A stretch of 64,000 bases of DNA from Ciona savignyi (lineage: Eukaryota > Chordata > Ascidiacea > Phlebobranchia > Cionidae): assembly GCA_000149265.1 (NCBI GenBank), contig CH000023.1:370789-434788 (forward strand), given 5' to 3'. Below the pieces are notes generated by a model. It searched no databases and had not been told where the DNA came from. It saw only the letters and a list, made by a program, of their open reading frames with translations. Shown piece by piece: positions 45,963-58,940 of this stretch. A program made the position numbers and the translations under genes. Each line of letters begins with the position of its first letter. Position 1 is the first letter of the stretch.

Positions 45963-48744
45963 GATAGGAAGTCACGTAAGATTCACTTTATAAAAGTTAA
46001 TTGATCCATTAAGACAATTAGAAAACAAAACCCTAAAGGCGAATGGCAAAAGTTATTTCAGTATGTTAATGCTTGGTTTATTTATGTTCACGGAGTAACT
46101 AGCTATGAATTTTATATAATTACAGTATAGACAACTTATACCCTAAACAGAGTTGCTGGATCTATAAATGTATAAAAAGTTGATTTGTTTAATTTATAAA
46201 TTTACGAGTAGAATTTTACGTTCATTCATGGTTATAAAAAGACAACTAGCCTAATGGTTGTTTCATATCTGCAAAACTCACCCGGTATTCGATGGTCGTT
46301 TGTTGCGTTTCGTGCTCCAAGTAAAGCGCATTTACGTTGGCCGAGTTGCTGAGGTAGCTGCTGTCACGTACCCTGTGTAAAGGTGGAAGTTGTGTGATAT
46401 TATCTGACCATTAAAGCCCACCTTTTGTTAATTTCATTTACCAAGTTGGTTTTAATTAGAAACAATAGTTTCCAATATATTGGATACTAAATAAGCTTAC
46501 CATAACGCTGAGCAGTCAAAGTTCACCATCAGCCATTTATGCGGGTTGAAGTTAAATGAAGTAGCTCTCTGGAAAGGAAATGTTAGGCCGGTTAAGAGCG
46601 TTTAAGCCTTAAGATATCAATAGGTAACGACTGTTTTGTTTTCACTTCGACCCTTTCTACATGGCCAATTCTAATGATAATTGAAACTTCAACTTTTAAA
46701 GTCTAATAACCTTGATATTTTACGACAAACAACGAGCTTATTCTATACACCATACCTACTAATAGAGTATACCATATTCATATTTATTCCAGTGGTGGAA
46801 AAGGCCAATGTGCCGTTATCGAATACCAATCTTCAGATTACTACGCGACCATGGCAGGGATTAAATGTAAGTGCTTTATGGCAGTTATATTACACCATTA
46901 TTTGTTTTAAAAAAACGTTTTTGTGGCGCCATATTCACCTGTATTCCGTCAGCGATATGGCGAAATTCAGGGCATATGAGTGCAGCTCCTGCATAGGCGG
47001 CATCAATATGCAGCCAAATATCCTCGATCTCACCTAAAAAGAACAGACCTTTAATTAATGCCGGTTCTAATTGCTTCGTTGTTTGGTTTAAACCATGATT
47101 TTAATGAAAAAAATGATGACGTTAATCTATTTTTTGCTTTTTATTGTAGTTAAACACTGTCTATACTTAAATCTTTGATAGAATATTATTTAAATGTTAA
47201 TTTCGGTGGGTATCAGAGCGACCCAGGCACTTAAGAGCGAGTAATCAACAAATTTTGTTCAACCCAGACCACCATCTAACGTCTAACCAAAGAACACAAC
47301 CGATTAGAATTTCGATTCCGTTAACTTTCCTAACAATTAAAAACAATTTATTTGTAACATATAATTATCATTGCACATTACGACAAAAAGGAAACGTGGT
47401 TCCTTTAAATCCTGGGGGCTCAAGAAGTTCAGGCAGACTTACAAATTCTTCCGATTTCGTCTACATTGTCGTATGAACAGCATGCAGTCGTTCCTAGAGT
47501 AGCGCACACCTGTGAATCGTTCATCAATTAAGGTTTGTCTCACGCTATGCATTTTTACTGGGCTAAGTTTCTAACCCACAAATGACAGAACCCGCGCCAA
47601 ACAATTAAGCACCCAACACAACACACTCTACTCACAAATGTTGGGATTTTGTTGTTTTTCTTGTCTTCGTCTATTGCCTGTTGCAGCGTGCTTCCCCTCA
47701 GGACCCCCTCACGCCCCGCGTCCAATTTCCTCATTTGTATCATTGCCAATAAACCTGAATTGGTATGAAAATTGGTTACGCAACTGCTAGTTCTATGTCA
47801 CACATTGCTATGTTGCTAAATGGTTAACGGATAAAAAAGTTGCTTAGTTACGAGCCCATCATGGAGTCGAAACTTATCCAGGAAAAAAAATCGGACGCAC
47901 AGTTTTCATACCTGCTTTCTCCACGCTTGAATGGCTAGAGTTGGACGTATAAACGACCATTCTTGATAGAACGTCATACATTGATAAGTTCGGATCACGT
48001 GATAGCTCCCGACGGATAACTTTGCTCCTGGCAGCAATGAGCGTTATTAACGTCGATTCGCAAGCTGTACCTGTATGGTTTGCATAATTATTATGTTTAT
48101 TTATTTAGGTGGGACATCAAATAGAGTCGTTGGGTTACCACAGTTTATTACAAAACAAATGTAGTGTAACAATATAAATCGTGCTCGGACACGGCGAGTT
48201 CATTTTGAACGACATTACATGTCTCACCTTGGATGACTCCACCCCCTGGGCCGTGTCCACCGTGGATGAAACATTGAGGAAGATCAAGTGCTTTGGCGAG
48301 CCAGTCCATCATCACAGTTTCCATCTCCGTGCAAGATGGCGACGCTGCCTGTGTAAGAAACGGTGTACCCGGTCATAAATTGAACTCCGTATTTATGGTG
48401 AAATCGTCCAGTTAACAGAAATCTTGCTTTGTGTGTTAATAATTTTACGGTTGTTAATATTTTAGTCCGACCCAATAATTGATTTGGTTCTGGCGAATGT
48501 ATTTTCTTAAGATCACAAGCAACTATCGATGTGATACTATCTACATTTCCACTGGCACCCGACGCTCTAAAGCTCAACTGCCGGACAGTGATTACAGTAA
48601 CAGACAATCAAACAAGAAGTTTAACTTGGGATAACCCATTATATAATATGGGCTGTCGCAACATCTAGAAGTTTTTGATCTTCCTATAAAATATAAATAA
48701 ACTTGCGTGACTTTAATGCACTGGGGCGGTTTCAGTAGGTAGAC

Positions 48745-48900
48745 ATTAGGATAGGATATCCTTGTTTAATCGTCAGATTACCTACCGCCCACCATCAGGT
48801 TTCCAAAGCTATTGTCGTATGTTGTGTATGGTTAAAAGGTTGTCTACACACATTTAAATTAAGTAGAACCTATCATTCAACTGGGTTCAGGCTCGACTTT
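48745..48900 (-). repeat. Old family-1 SINE in intron 3 of copy D
   Basis: Tail complement AGGATAGGATATCC at 48750-48762, then family body to TGGGTTCAGGCTCG. Same insertion as in A, B and C. Confidence 0.65.
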
Positions 48901-50115
48901 CAGTTTTGGACAAACCATCGTTAGAATTGGATACCACTGAGATTAAGCAACGCAAACTATACACCTCGCAAAGGGAAGGTTCAAACAGGATCAGTAACAA
49001 CACCCCACCCATGCGAGACCCGATACAATTTGTCCCTCCGCATAGAATGTCAGCTAAAATTGCAGGAAAGCTGCTGGTCGCTGGAAAATAAGCGAAAAAC
49101 CCTGGAGCGTTCCAATGTGTCATCCCTCTCATTACTACTCGCTCGATGTCGCTATATACATTTTCCCACGACTCTCCCGCTTTCGGGGCATCTGATGGCA
49201 GCAAATCTTTCATGAACCCTGCGTATATGACTTGTGTATAGTATCCCATTAATAGATCAAGGCCATGATTAATGGATTGGTATATCCTATTTGACCATGA
49301 AATCAATAATATGTCCGCAAATAATTTGCTTCATTTAAAAATCATCCGTAATGATAATAAGTGTTTTTCTCCAAACCAAATTATTTAAAAGGCATTTAAC
49401 TACACCCTAAAATTTAAAGTAAAATGAATAAATTGCTTGGACAATATCAACCTTAGATCAGTAAAACCAACATATGCTGGTACTTGCTACGTATTTGCTT
49501 CAAGCCAATACATTTTTATGAATTTAGTCGTTGCAATATCTTCTACAACCATACTGCAAGCACGATGTATTCTGACAATTGTTCATTTGTAAATTTACTG
49601 CCCCAAACTGTGATTGAAAAAGATAAACCTACCGGGCTGTACATCCGGGAATGTTTGCCGATTTCCGATCTCCTTATGATACTTGATGACGTAATCGATC
49701 ATCGCTGTCGCCGCATTGCGGAAGGTTTCGGGATCAATTCCCATCCGAGGTGCTTTTGTATTCATTTTTTCTTCATTTACTTTTTCCTAAAGTAAAAAAA
49801 AAGTTGTAACAAGTTACGAACACCGTAACCCTGGATATTGGTAAGTTCTCCGTTTTGTATATTTAAATAAAGGACCATATGAAAGCCAATTTAATTAATG
49901 ATCCTAGCTGGTAGCAAGAACGAATATTGAATCGTAGAAGTGAGGTTGGATAGAACCTTCTGGAACTGAAGAAACGTCATTTTATTTAACAAAACGGAAT
50001 AGCTGCGTTAACCCTATTACGATCACGAAGAAATCTGATGAAAATTCGTGTTGAAAAGCATATCGCTGACCGGTACCCAACAAAGATTATCCTTTCAAAA
50101 TGCTATATTCACCAT

Positions 50116-51788
50116 GCTTATTTTCTTTCTCAACAACTTCGTAGCGATCCTAGTTTTCGTCAATTCCAAACAACACAAACAGTTTATCAGATAATTATTA
50201 TTTCTTCCTTTTTAATAGAATTAGGGGTTAATATTTAATGTTCACCATGGTTACGACTCGACTTTGTTTAATCGATTAATTTTAAAAGCAATACAACTTA
50301 ATCCTGTAATTTCATTATTATAGCTCTTCTCCCTGTTGTGTTATCTCCTTAAATAAGGAAGTCACCTATGTCAGTGGAAATTGTTCTGACCTTTCATGAC
50401 ATGGGGCAACGGAAGCCGGCTATGAAGAATAGAAGTCGTGCTGTCTTAACGTGTTTTTAATTTGTTTATTTTGAGTTTATGTTATAAGATAAATTAATCT
50501 TTATTCGTCTTAAATTCGTCCTCTTATATTATGCATGGCTTAATCGTGATAATCAGATTTCCGATGAAAATACATTTGGTTTTTACTTCTTCTTTTTGCT
50601 TTTTTTAAGTCACGCTCGTGGCAGGCTTGTCATGTCGCGAGATTATTACCATGAAGGAGTATAAGGTTAAAACTTTCCTAAGGGATCCTAGTTTGCATTT
50701 TTTTTACAAAATCTCCTGTTGGAATTCCCGCTATCGGAAAACTATGAAAAAGAAGCCTATCTTTGAGCATTTTTGGCGGTATAGCCGATATACACAGGAT
50801 TAGAAAAGAATATTCGTTTTAAATTCTAGGCAAAGTAAAGCATTGTAACGCGGATTAGAAAAACACAATTTTAATTAAAAATTATCCAGTTTTTATTTTC
50901 TTTTCTTTTCCCCACAGACCCAAAATATGACACAAATCGATAGTGGACTTCAATGCAAAGAAAAAAGTTTGAGATATCCCTAACCCACCACGAACCATTT
51001 TTCGGGAAACCCCCTGACACTCAACCCTACTCAAGACAAATATACTTTTAAATTGGGATACAGTTGTTTTTATTCAAATTCTACTTAAAACCAAAGAGTC
51101 TCAACCACCTGTCAACATTATTTTTGAATCCATTTTGACTCTACGCTATATGTTCTGCATGTTGCATAAAATATCGGTTTCCTGTTTATCTAAAATCTCT
51201 AGCGTACAGTCAAAATGGATATTTAACATAATTGTGACAGGAGACTCTCTGGTTTTAAGTAGAATGTAAATAAAAACGAATGTATCCCAATTCAAAAATA
51301 GATTGTCTTATTTTTTTCGTTGTATAGCCCTGATCTTAGAAAAAGTGTTTTTTCTTTATTTATGACTTGGTCGTATTGCACACTAAAGGTTTATTTCTTT
51401 AATAAAGAACACTAAATCCGGACCATATTTTTTTCATTTTAACCCAACAGTGCTGTTAGTCGTGTTTTACAGAAACATGTTGATGCTTGTCGTAACAGTC
51501 TACACGACTGCAGTAAATTATGAGGTGCGTGGCAATTTAAAGGCAGCACGTTTTCTCGACAAAAAAATTAAATGATCTCTTCGTGTCCGGCATGTCAATC
51601 TGTCACTGTTCCAAAATTGTTTCGTTGGAGTAAACGTAATTTAACAGGTAAACAAATTAGCTGAAATTTGAATTAATTATATTTATTCAACATTCTAGAA
51701 CAGGCAAAGCTTGCAGTAGCTACCACAAGGAGGCCGAAGAAATTGCTAAACAGACGACACCGGTGAAAAATTTTAGAAAAATTGATGC
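50116..51788. other. Spacer between copies D and E
   Basis: No gene recognised. The first ~150 bp match the 5' flank of the other copies (complement of GGATCGCTACGAAG) but lack the TATA-like box of A-C. From about 50920 it matches the C-D spacer (CCCTAACCCACCACGAACC, TTCGTGTCCGGCATGTCA). Confidence 0.6.
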
Positions 51789-53467
51789 TTAGATAAGTTG
51801 CGCCATCTCGCGGATTACGTCCCAGCAATTATCCAGCGCTTGACGGCTGCAGTTGACTGACCCTGTTGCAACCCGAAGGAAATAGATTCCATGAACAGTT
51901 GATGGAACCAAGTGGATTCGCCGATCATCCTGGATTTTCCGGTTGAGTTCTTCGTTGATCACGTTCTCCTCCTTATGGTTAGAAATAGGGAGTGGTGATT
52001 TATTTATTTTGATTTAAAGTTTTCAACCGCAAATTGGTTAATGTAAGGTTCAAGGGCAAGGTCTAACTAAAATGTGGGTATTAACTGAGGTATTAAGGCT
52101 AACTACTGGGTTTTGCAGTTTTATCCTGCTAAATTAACTTGTAATAACCAAGTCATTGATGTGTAATGTAATGACGAAGCAAAAAATAAACTAAATATTT
52201 GGGGAGCTTCTAGAAAATTCATTTTTTTATAACATCACCTGTCCAGAGTCCACAATAAAGTTTCTGAAGTCCTTATAATGTATCGATAATCAGGCAAAAC
52301 CTTTTATTTAACGAATTACTACTTGGTTGGAGCAATGTAAAATAGGTTGCTCGGTATAATACAGTAAAGTAACTTACGCTCACAAGCGCAAATTCAAAAG
52401 GGTACCCACACAATACATTTAAACATACAAAGTAGCACTCAGTTTTTACCTCTAGATTTAATCCTGGACGTTTCAATTTCAAGCACACTAGGCCCAAGGT
52501 AACTGGAAACACGATCTCAAATCTTTCGTCCTTTCTAACTAAACTTTCGAAATACTTTGCTTCGGCCACACCCCGACGTATGTGTGATTGAAGGCCATCT
52601 ATACCCACCATGCGTAAAACGAACCAGACTTTTAGCGACCGGTACCTTCGACCGAGCGGTATCTGCCAGTGCTGTAGTAAAACTGGTATTAATACATACG
52701 CGTGGTAGGGGGTCGAGTAGCGGAATGGTTAACGCGACCGATATATATTCAAACTCTTTTATTTGTACAATAATAGTGAGTTTAAAACACAACTAGCCTA
52801 ATGTAAGTTATCACAGTTTATCTCTACAAAGCTCACTCGGTAATCGATCGTCGTTTGTTGTGTTTCGTGCTCCAAGTAAAGCGCATTCACGTTGGCCGAG
52901 TTGCTGAGGTAGCTGCTGTCACGTACCCCTGTGTAAAGGTGGAAGTTGTGCGATATTATCTGACCATTAAAGCGACACCTTTTCGTTTACCAGGTTGATT
53001 TTAAAATAATAACAATAGTTCCTAATATGTTGGATACTTAATAAGCTTACCATAACGCTGAGCAGTCAAAGTTCACCATCAGCCATTTATGCGGGTTAAA
53101 GTTAAAAGAGGTAGCTCTCTGAAATAGGAATAATGAGCCGGTAAAAGCGTTTTAGCCTTAAATTCAACTTGTTCAGGTCTAATTACCTGAATATTTTCCC
53201 ATAAGCAATAAAGCTTATTCTATACACCACACTTACTGATCATAGGGTATAGCATAATTATGTTTATCCCATTGTTGGAAAAGCCGATGTGCCGTTATCG
53301 AATAGACAATCTTTAGTTTATCTCGTAACCACGGCGTGGTAATCTCAGTTAGTGTAATGATAAGTTGTATGTTATTATGTCGTTTTTACTAATTTATTTT
53401 AAACTGTTATTCTAAATGATTTGGGCGACATACGCAAAATATTTTGCCAAAGTACACGGCTGATTTC

Positions 53468-53525
53468 AAACCTTCTACCTTTCGGCTGAAGGGTGATGCT
53501 CTAACCGACTGAGCTATACGCTAAT
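53468..53525 (-). repeat. tRNA-like fragment in intron 8 of copy E
   Basis: On the minus strand GCGTATAGCTCAGTCGGTTA is a good box A/D-arm, and GGTTTGAAATC 50 bp on is a near box B. Acceptor stem absent. Shared with copy B only. Confidence 0.65.
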
Positions 53526-54454
53526 TATATGACACAATGAAATATTTTATTTAACATTAACGCTCATGTGGCGCCATATTCACCTCTATTCCGTTAGCTA
53601 TATGGCGAAATTCAGGGCATATCAGGGCAGCTCCTGCATAAGCGGCGTCAATATGTAGCCAAATATCCTCGTTCTCACCTGAAGGACACAATTCTTAACT
53701 TGCTGCTGGTTCTATCTGCCCCTTCGTTGTGTTTACACGGTCACGTTAATTAGTTTTTTTTGTTTCTTTATTGCAGTTAAAAACTATCTACAGTTAGTTA
53801 CCTTTAATATAGTAGGGGTACAAATATTTATTTCTGTGGGTAATCAGTTTAACTCGTGTCGTCGTTTGGCTATCATGTGTCGTGTTAATTGTAAACAAGT
53901 TTATATATTCTGCCGTACAAGTAAGTTTCCCAATGACATAAACCACTATCTAGATTAAAAACAATTTATTTGTAATAGAATCATTGCATACTTACATATT
54001 TTTCCGATTTCGTCCACATTGTCGTATGAACAGCATGAAGTCGTACCTAGAGTAGCGCACACCTGTGAATAGTTAATCATTTAAGGCTTGTCTAACGCTA
54101 TGCATTTTACTGGGTTAAGTTTAAAACCTATTTGTCCTTTTACATAACTTTTTGAAACGACAGACACAATACCGTCAACCAAGCAACTTTTTTGCCCAGC
54201 TAATGACAGAACTCGCATGATAACCACACAATTAAGCAGACGACGCATCACATAACACACTCCACTTACAAATGTTGGGATTTTATTGTTTTTCTTGTCT
54301 TCGTCGATTGCCTTTTGCAGTGTCTTTCCTGTAACAATCCCCTCACGTCCCGCGTCCAATTTCTTCACTTCGATCATTGCTAATAAACCTGGATTGGAAT
54401 ATATTGTCAATTTTTGGCGCTACTGATACTCCTATGCAAAACAACGAGTGTCAA

Positions 54455-54605
54455 CATGCGGCCGAGTGGTTAACGCGACTGATATACCGATTTCAACATA
54501 AAACAACGGTCTTGTGGTTAACGCGACGGATTCCTAAACCGCTCCCTATGTAAAAATCGGTCTTAGTTACAAGCCCAATATGAGGTCGAAACTTAGCCAA
54601 GTAAA
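54455..54605 (+). repeat. tRNA-like SINE, family 2, in intron 5 of copy E
   Basis: GCGGCCGAGTGGTTAACGCGA is a Ser/Leu tRNA-like head. A partial second GGTTAACGCGAC head follows 50 bp later, and GAGGTCGAAACTTAGCC ends the unit. Antisense to copy E. Confidence 0.6.
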
Positions 54606-56616
54606 AATGCGGACATATGGCCTTCCACACCTGCTTTCTCCACGCTTGAATGACTACAGTTAGACGTATAAACGACCATTCTTGACAGGACATCATACAT
54701 TGATAAGTTCGGATCACGTGATAGCTCCCGACGGATAACTTTGCTTCTGGCAGCAATGAGCGTTATTAACGTCGATTCGCTTGCTGTACCTGATATAGCT
54801 CAAACTATTATCATGTTTATTTGTATAGATGGGACCTAAATAGAGTAGTTAGGCCACTAAAGTATATTACGGGACAAATGTAGTATAACAATATAAATGG
54901 TCCTCAGACACGGCGAGTTCATTTTGAACTACACAACATGTCTCACCTTGGATGACTCCACCTCCTGGGCCGTGTCCACCGTGGATGAAACATTGAGGAA
55001 GATCAAGTGCTTTAGCGAGCCAGTCCATCATCACAGTTTCCATCTCCGTGCAAGATGGCGACGCTGCCTGTGGAAGCAACAGTGTGCCGAGTCAGAAATT
55101 GGAGATCACTTCGTATTGACGGCCCGATCGTCGAGTTGCCTGACCTCTTGCGTTGGTGTTTTTACAATTTTACCGTTGTTTACATTTCAGTCCTTTTCAT
55201 TCAAGTACCTTTTTCACTTTCAGTTTGTACAAACCATTAGCTACTACTGGGTTTAAGCAGTACAAAATATGCACTTTGTGAAAGGAAAGGTTTCAAACAG
55301 GATCAGCAACAACACCCACCCATGAAAACCCGATACAAGTTGCCCCTCCGCATAAAATGTCAGCGAGCAATCCAGGAAAGCTGCTGGCCGTTGGAAAATA
55401 CGCGAAAAACCCTGGAGCGTTCCAATGTGTCATTCCTCTCATTACTACCCGCTCGATGTCGCTATATACATCTTCCCACGACTCTCCCGCTTTCGGGGCA
55501 TCCGATGGCAGCAAATCTCTCATGAACCCTGCGTATATGACTTGTGTATAGTATCCCATTAGTAGATCGATACTGTGATTAATGAAAGAATACATCCTAT
55601 TTGACTATGAAATAAATCAATATATCTGTGTATACACAAACAAATTGCTTCAATTAAACCCAATCGATTTAGATTAGAAGGTTTTTCTCGCCCAACAGGA
55701 TTAATTATCCCTTTAACTACAACCATAAATTCAGTGTAAAAAATGAAATTGCTTGGACAAGTTCAGCGTGTTATCAGTCAAATTAAGACATGTTTTAGTC
55801 CTGGTAACTGAATTGCGTTTACTTAATTGTTCTTAATTATTTTATGGATGTAATTAGTCAATGCATTATCTCCCACGGCCTGTAAGCGCGATGCTATCTG
55901 AAAAATGTTTTTGGTATAATGTTTACTTTAAACCCTGAGTATAATGACTTACCGGGTTGTATAATGTTTACTTTAAACCCTAAGTATCATGACTTACCGG
56001 GTTCTACATCCGGAAATGCTTGCCGATTTCCGATCTCCTTGTGATACTTGATGACGTAATCGATCATCGTTGTCGCCGCATTGCGGAAGGTTTCTGGTTC
56101 AATTCCCTTCCGAGGTGATTTTGTATTCATTTTTTCTTCATCCTCTTTATCCTAAGATAACAAAGGTTGGATCAAGTCTTGAACCCAGTCACCGTGGTTG
56201 GTGGTAAAGGTCTTTGTTGTATATTATGTAAATGAGGCGACTACCAACTTGATTAGGCACAATCTGGGAAAGTCAGTTTAAGTTCAAATTACATTTAAGC
56301 TGACTAGGAAACCACTGATACTTATTGTTATCTTCCTTCTAGTAGTAGAGATAATTATTCATTCTCTTGTAGGTAAAAGGTTCTAAATTAAAACCCTTAT
56401 TTGGTGAGGCAGCACATGGCTAGATATAGACCTTCCAGCGTTGTTGGGCTTAGCCGAACATTTGTGTTTGTTATATACTTCGAGAAAAACTAGAACTAAT
56501 CCAGTAAGCTCAACAATTACCAGAAAAGTGATGAAATGACGACAACCCGTGTAACACAATTTGTTGTCCCATGCCACATGTAATAAACACGCGCATCCGA
56601 AGTATATTACTTTGTC

Positions 56617-56925
56617 CGGCCCGTTGGTCTAACGGTTAAGTGCGTCGCCTTTCAATCGAAAGGTTGAAGGTGCGAAACTGGTCGCTAGCTAGTCGGTTGT
56701 GTCCTTGGGCAAGGCACTTTACGGACATTGCCTGAACCCAGTGGATTAATGGGTTCTACCAAATTGAAGGAACGTGTCTATAATATACAACACACTGCAA
56801 TAGCTTCGGTAACCCGACGTTGGGCGCGAGGTGATCTGACGATTGCCCGTGTGTTAACCCCCTTGGTTTTTCCATTCACGGGGATAAAGATGAATATCCT
56901 ATCCTATCCTATCCTACTTACCATG
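56617..56925 (+). repeat. tRNA-like SINE, family 1, beside exon 1 of copy E
   Basis: Full-length copy starting TCCGGCCCGTTGGTCTAACGG and ending in three or more TATCC units. The tail stops within about 5 bp of the exon 1 donor of E, so the SINE begins almost at the start of intron 1, antisense to the gene. Confidence 0.85.
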
Positions 56926-56934
56926 CTTATGTTC

Positions 56935-58940
56935 GGTCTCAAACAGTTTTTCTGAATATCCTCGTGAACTGCAACAAAGCAGATGTTGTCCTATGTAACC
57001 TACGAATGTAGACGATACGGTTAATTTTCTTACGATTCTGTACACAATATTCCAGAACACATTTAGGAAGTGCTATAACAATGTTGTTTAAAGCTTTTTC
57101 GTCTATTGAACTAGTTTGAACAACTCAGCCCGTGACAACCGAAATATAGAGATGAACCTTATTCTATTTAGACTACGTCGAGTAGTTAAATTGGATATTT
57201 TAGGGAGGGTTATCAAATCAAACGCATCTGGTAGATGGGATATAATGTTGACATTGCGCGAAACAGCAGCCCCGTATCGATCCAGTAGTATGAGTGATTC
57301 TTGTCAGGTTTTTCGTAAGCACGGAACCTCATCATAGGGTTACAGCACATATCGAATTTTTGGTCGATTTCCTACAGAGGTTAAGCAAACAAAATCAAAC
57401 AGTTGACAGAAATGCCATGAACGCCTTCATGAAGCCATGAAGGCTGAGCTTAGTCTCAGTGTCAGTTAACGATGAAAATGTTTTACCGTAATCAGAGACT
57501 ATTGTTTATATACAGTACATCTTTAAAGGATATAATCGAGTCAGCTCCAAAGAGTCCGTTGAAAGTTAAAAATTCTAGAAAGTGCCAAACACCATTATTT
57601 ATCAAAACCATTTTTGTCATTTTCCTTTATGCTACTGCATGCAGAATGGACCGGGTACCTAGTTACTTAGCCTACCATACATGGTAATCCAACCATAGTA
57701 TACTAAACAAGTATAATATGACTTGGTATCATAGTATAATAAACTTGTTTAGTATATGTTGGTATATACAAATTGTAAATTATTCGTTTGTGCAAAAAGA
57801 AATTAATGTGTTTCCGAGTTACAATTTTAATTTTAATATCCTTGTCTTACGTGACAAAATCAAATAACAATGACAAAATCAAATAAAAATGTTATTTTTA
57901 GGTAAGTTAAAATATGTGTTTAAAATGGGCGTAAAATAGCAATTACTTTTATGGATTTGCGGAATTGATTTTTATTTAAAAATGGCTAAATACACCACAA
58001 TGTACGTATTCAATGTAGGCCTACTATTAGCTATCATGAAGATTAACCTTGATTGAATATTTCCTTCATGTTAAATGAGTTGCAACTTTTCGGCCAAGTG
58101 CAGTTCCCGGCACTGGTCTATGTGAGGAGTTGCAGGGTAGACTTCTGTCATGCATCCAACACCAAAAAATCTACTTTATACAGTGGAAAATTTTAATTTC
58201 TTCTGAGAGTGCCTTATTTATTGTATGTGTTGTTTTGCAAATTGCTTGACAAGGATATCTTCTACTAACACCCACAGAAAAATTGTTATATAATTAAGAT
58301 ATGCATTAGCCGAAATGATGGCTTTAACAGGGGATGTTTTTTTGGGTTCGCAATTATAAAATTGATTTTTGTTAGTGTTATAGAATGTTTGTACAATATC
58401 AGTAAAACCGTTATTCAATAAAGGATTCAAGCAATATCCCATGAATGCCCAGTCAAGAACACAATCGGCAAGCTAGCAGTTTTCGGTTCTTATATCCTCT
58501 ATATACACTATGTATAAAATATACCAAGTGTTATTACGTAATCTTTATGAATTTCTGCTTGCATGATATATCGTGTACATTATACATGGGTTTTGCAACG
58601 AGGGGAGGGTAACAGGTGATTGGCACTCTCTATGTTTTATTGATTTCGTCATATTACAACTACCCATTATAAACAATAAAATGAAGGATAGCCAAAAATA
58701 TATACTACTAAAACTGAAGGCAGCGAACGGAAAGTTAAAGTGGCTTAAAAATACATTTGGGACAAATGCTTGCGTATTTTAATGGCATACTGTAGCAGAT
58801 TTGCTACTTGGTAAATCTATAAAAACATTTTATTGATTTAAAATGTTTTGTTCTTTATTTCATCAGATGTGTTCTCTCCATGAATCGTGGCATGCCGAAA
58901 ATTAGTTCGAATGTTAAACTACATGAGCGTTGGTGCTAGT
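56935..58940. other. Intergenic region between copy E and SLC5 gene 2
   Basis: No gene recognised; short open frames only. It should contain the promoter of E, but the TATA-like box seen in A-C is not present. It holds a small foldback near 57689-57763. Confidence 0.55.
57689..57763. repeat. Foldback (inverted repeat) ~75 bp
   Basis: The left arm CCAACCATAGTATACTAAAC pairs with the right arm GTTTAGTATATGTTGG, with ACAAGT/ACTTGT continuing the stem. The loop is about 25-30 bp. It may be the remnant of a small MITE. Confidence 0.7.

Larger units (their letters stand above)
44944..50115 (-). pseudogene. AADC/HDC-like decarboxylase, copy D (+1 frameshift in exon 3)
   Basis: Twelve exons: 50113-50115, 49633-49786, 49009-49218, 48228-48348, 47912-48070, 47636-47754, 47443-47509, 46939-47033, 46501-46568, 46282-46372, 45585-45806 and 44944-45126. 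Exon 3 is 210 nt instead of 209. Its end reads GGGTCTCGCATGG where other copies have GGGTT(C/T)TCATGG, so exons 4-12 fall out of frame. Every other exon is open with good splice sites, including the PLP lysine and loop Tyr. Met1 again abuts the donor (ATG|GTGAAT). Human Thr82 is replaced by Ala, with Thr one residue later (FPATSS). Either a recent pseudogene or a local sequence error. Confidence 0.82.
51789..56934 (-). pseudogene. AADC/HDC-like decarboxylase, copy E (near-canonical; +1 G in exon 10)
   Basis: Twelve exons: 56932-56934, 55998-56151, 55320-55528, 54947-55067, 54631-54789, 54269-54387, 53996-54062, 53584-53678, 53051-53118, 52837-52928, 52450-52671 and 51789-51971. Exon 10 begins GGGTACGTG where the other copies have GGTACGTG; the extra G (C run at 52926-52929) makes the next codons GGT ACG TGA. 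Otherwise fully open, with the most canonical pocket of the five: Thr at human 82, Ile at 101, Phe at 103, His192, Lys303 and loop Tyr332 equivalents. The exon 1 donor is the strongest in the set (ATG|GTAAGT). A single-base homopolymer difference could be a sequencing error, so a functional gene is possible. Confidence 0.8.

Noticed and set aside
57116..57337. 73-codon plus-strand open frame upstream of copy E
   Set aside because: No similarity recognised, no splice context, and its length is expected by chance.
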